This document shows positions 63,987 to 64,000 of a DNA stretch of 64,000 bases, in pieces (position 1 is the stretch's first letter; every line of letters starts with the position of its first letter). The stretch spans positions 2,231,501 through 2,295,500 of the forward strand of contig PHTZ01000001.1 in NCBI GenBank assembly GCA_002813285.1, in the 5' to 3' direction. Origin of the DNA: Flavobacteriaceae bacterium MAR_2009_75 (GTDB lineage: Bacteria > Bacteroidota > Bacteroidia > Flavobacteriales > Flavobacteriaceae). Under the pieces are notes generated by a model. The model was not told where the DNA came from. It did not search any database and was given only the letters and a program-made list of their open reading frames with translations. Both the position numbers and the translations under genes were made by a program.

Positions 63987-64000
63987 ATTTGCGACTGCAA

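Noticed and set aside
1-64000. Mobile elements, CRISPR arrays or prophage
   Set aside because: No transposase, integrase, phage structural gene, terminal inverted repeats or regularly spaced direct repeats were seen; apart from the restriction genes the content looks like core or metabolic chromosome.

Overview
The window reads as chromosomal DNA of a marine-type member of the Flavobacteriaceae (Bacteroidota). Grounds: AT-rich DNA with short intergenic spaces, almost no Shine-Dalgarno sequences, promoter elements of the Bacteroidota form TAnnTTTG, and a family mix typical of the group: a TonB-dependent outer-membrane receptor, many lipoproteins with a short hydrophobic stretch ending in Cys, an SSS sugar-type symporter beside an AGE epimerase, DUF5009 and DUF1080 proteins, a HExxHxxxxxH lipoprotein metalloprotease, GH63, and a GIN-domain protein. 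No insertion sequence, prophage, CRISPR array or rRNA was seen. Two tRNAs are present (CAT and GCA anticodons). A genus cannot be named from the sequence alone.

Layout. 1-7.5 kb: the 5' part of pdxA, ribE, a DUF5009 membrane acyltransferase, a small lipoprotein, then a divergent SSS symporter and TauE/SafE protein followed by an AGE-family sugar epimerase. 7.8-14.7 kb: a large lipoprotein metalloprotease, then a minus-strand operon (PLP enzyme, DUF1611/DgcN, enolase-type epimerase/DgcA) that looks like D-glutamate catabolism, preceded by a kelch lipoprotein. 14.9-17.2 kb: a 2-keto-3-deoxy-galactonate kinase/aldolase pair and two small proteins. 17.4-20.9 kb: a 1187-residue three-part outer-membrane protein whose phosphoesterase-like domain has lost its metal ligands. 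21-29 kb: housekeeping genes (tRNA, mce, rbfA, FtsX-type permease, dusB, lepA) and a TonB-type receptor. 29-33 kb: two cation/proton antiporters with RCK-type tails, divergently transcribed. 33-41 kb: MBL hydrolase, SMP-30 protein, S8 and M1 peptidases, rnpA, S41 peptidase. 41-51 kb: carbohydrate and phosphate metabolism (GH63, purple-acid-type phosphatase, lactonase/SDR/VOC operon, DUF1080, second DUF5009 protein, a frameshifted phytanoyl-CoA dioxygenase, fructosamine kinase). 51-55 kb: a haem-containing PQQ dehydrogenase and an NlpC/P60 lipoprotein. 55-57.5 kb: a two-gene type II restriction-modification candidate plus another nuclease-fold-like protein. 57.5-64 kb: GNAT, CDF transporter, rpiB, a 666-base AT-rich gene-free stretch with repeated TTATCAACA-like 9-mers between outward-facing genes (candidate replication origin), rnr, GIN-domain protein, LysE-type transporter, tRNA-Cys.

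The most notable points are the degenerate phosphoesterase / atypical-kinase-like / Omp85-barrel protein, the candidate origin, the DgcN-DgcA operon with an uncharacterised PLP partner, the poly-A frameshift in the dioxygenase gene, and the restriction gene that begins with TTG just after a decoy ATG. All functional calls come from reading motifs by eye; no database search was run.
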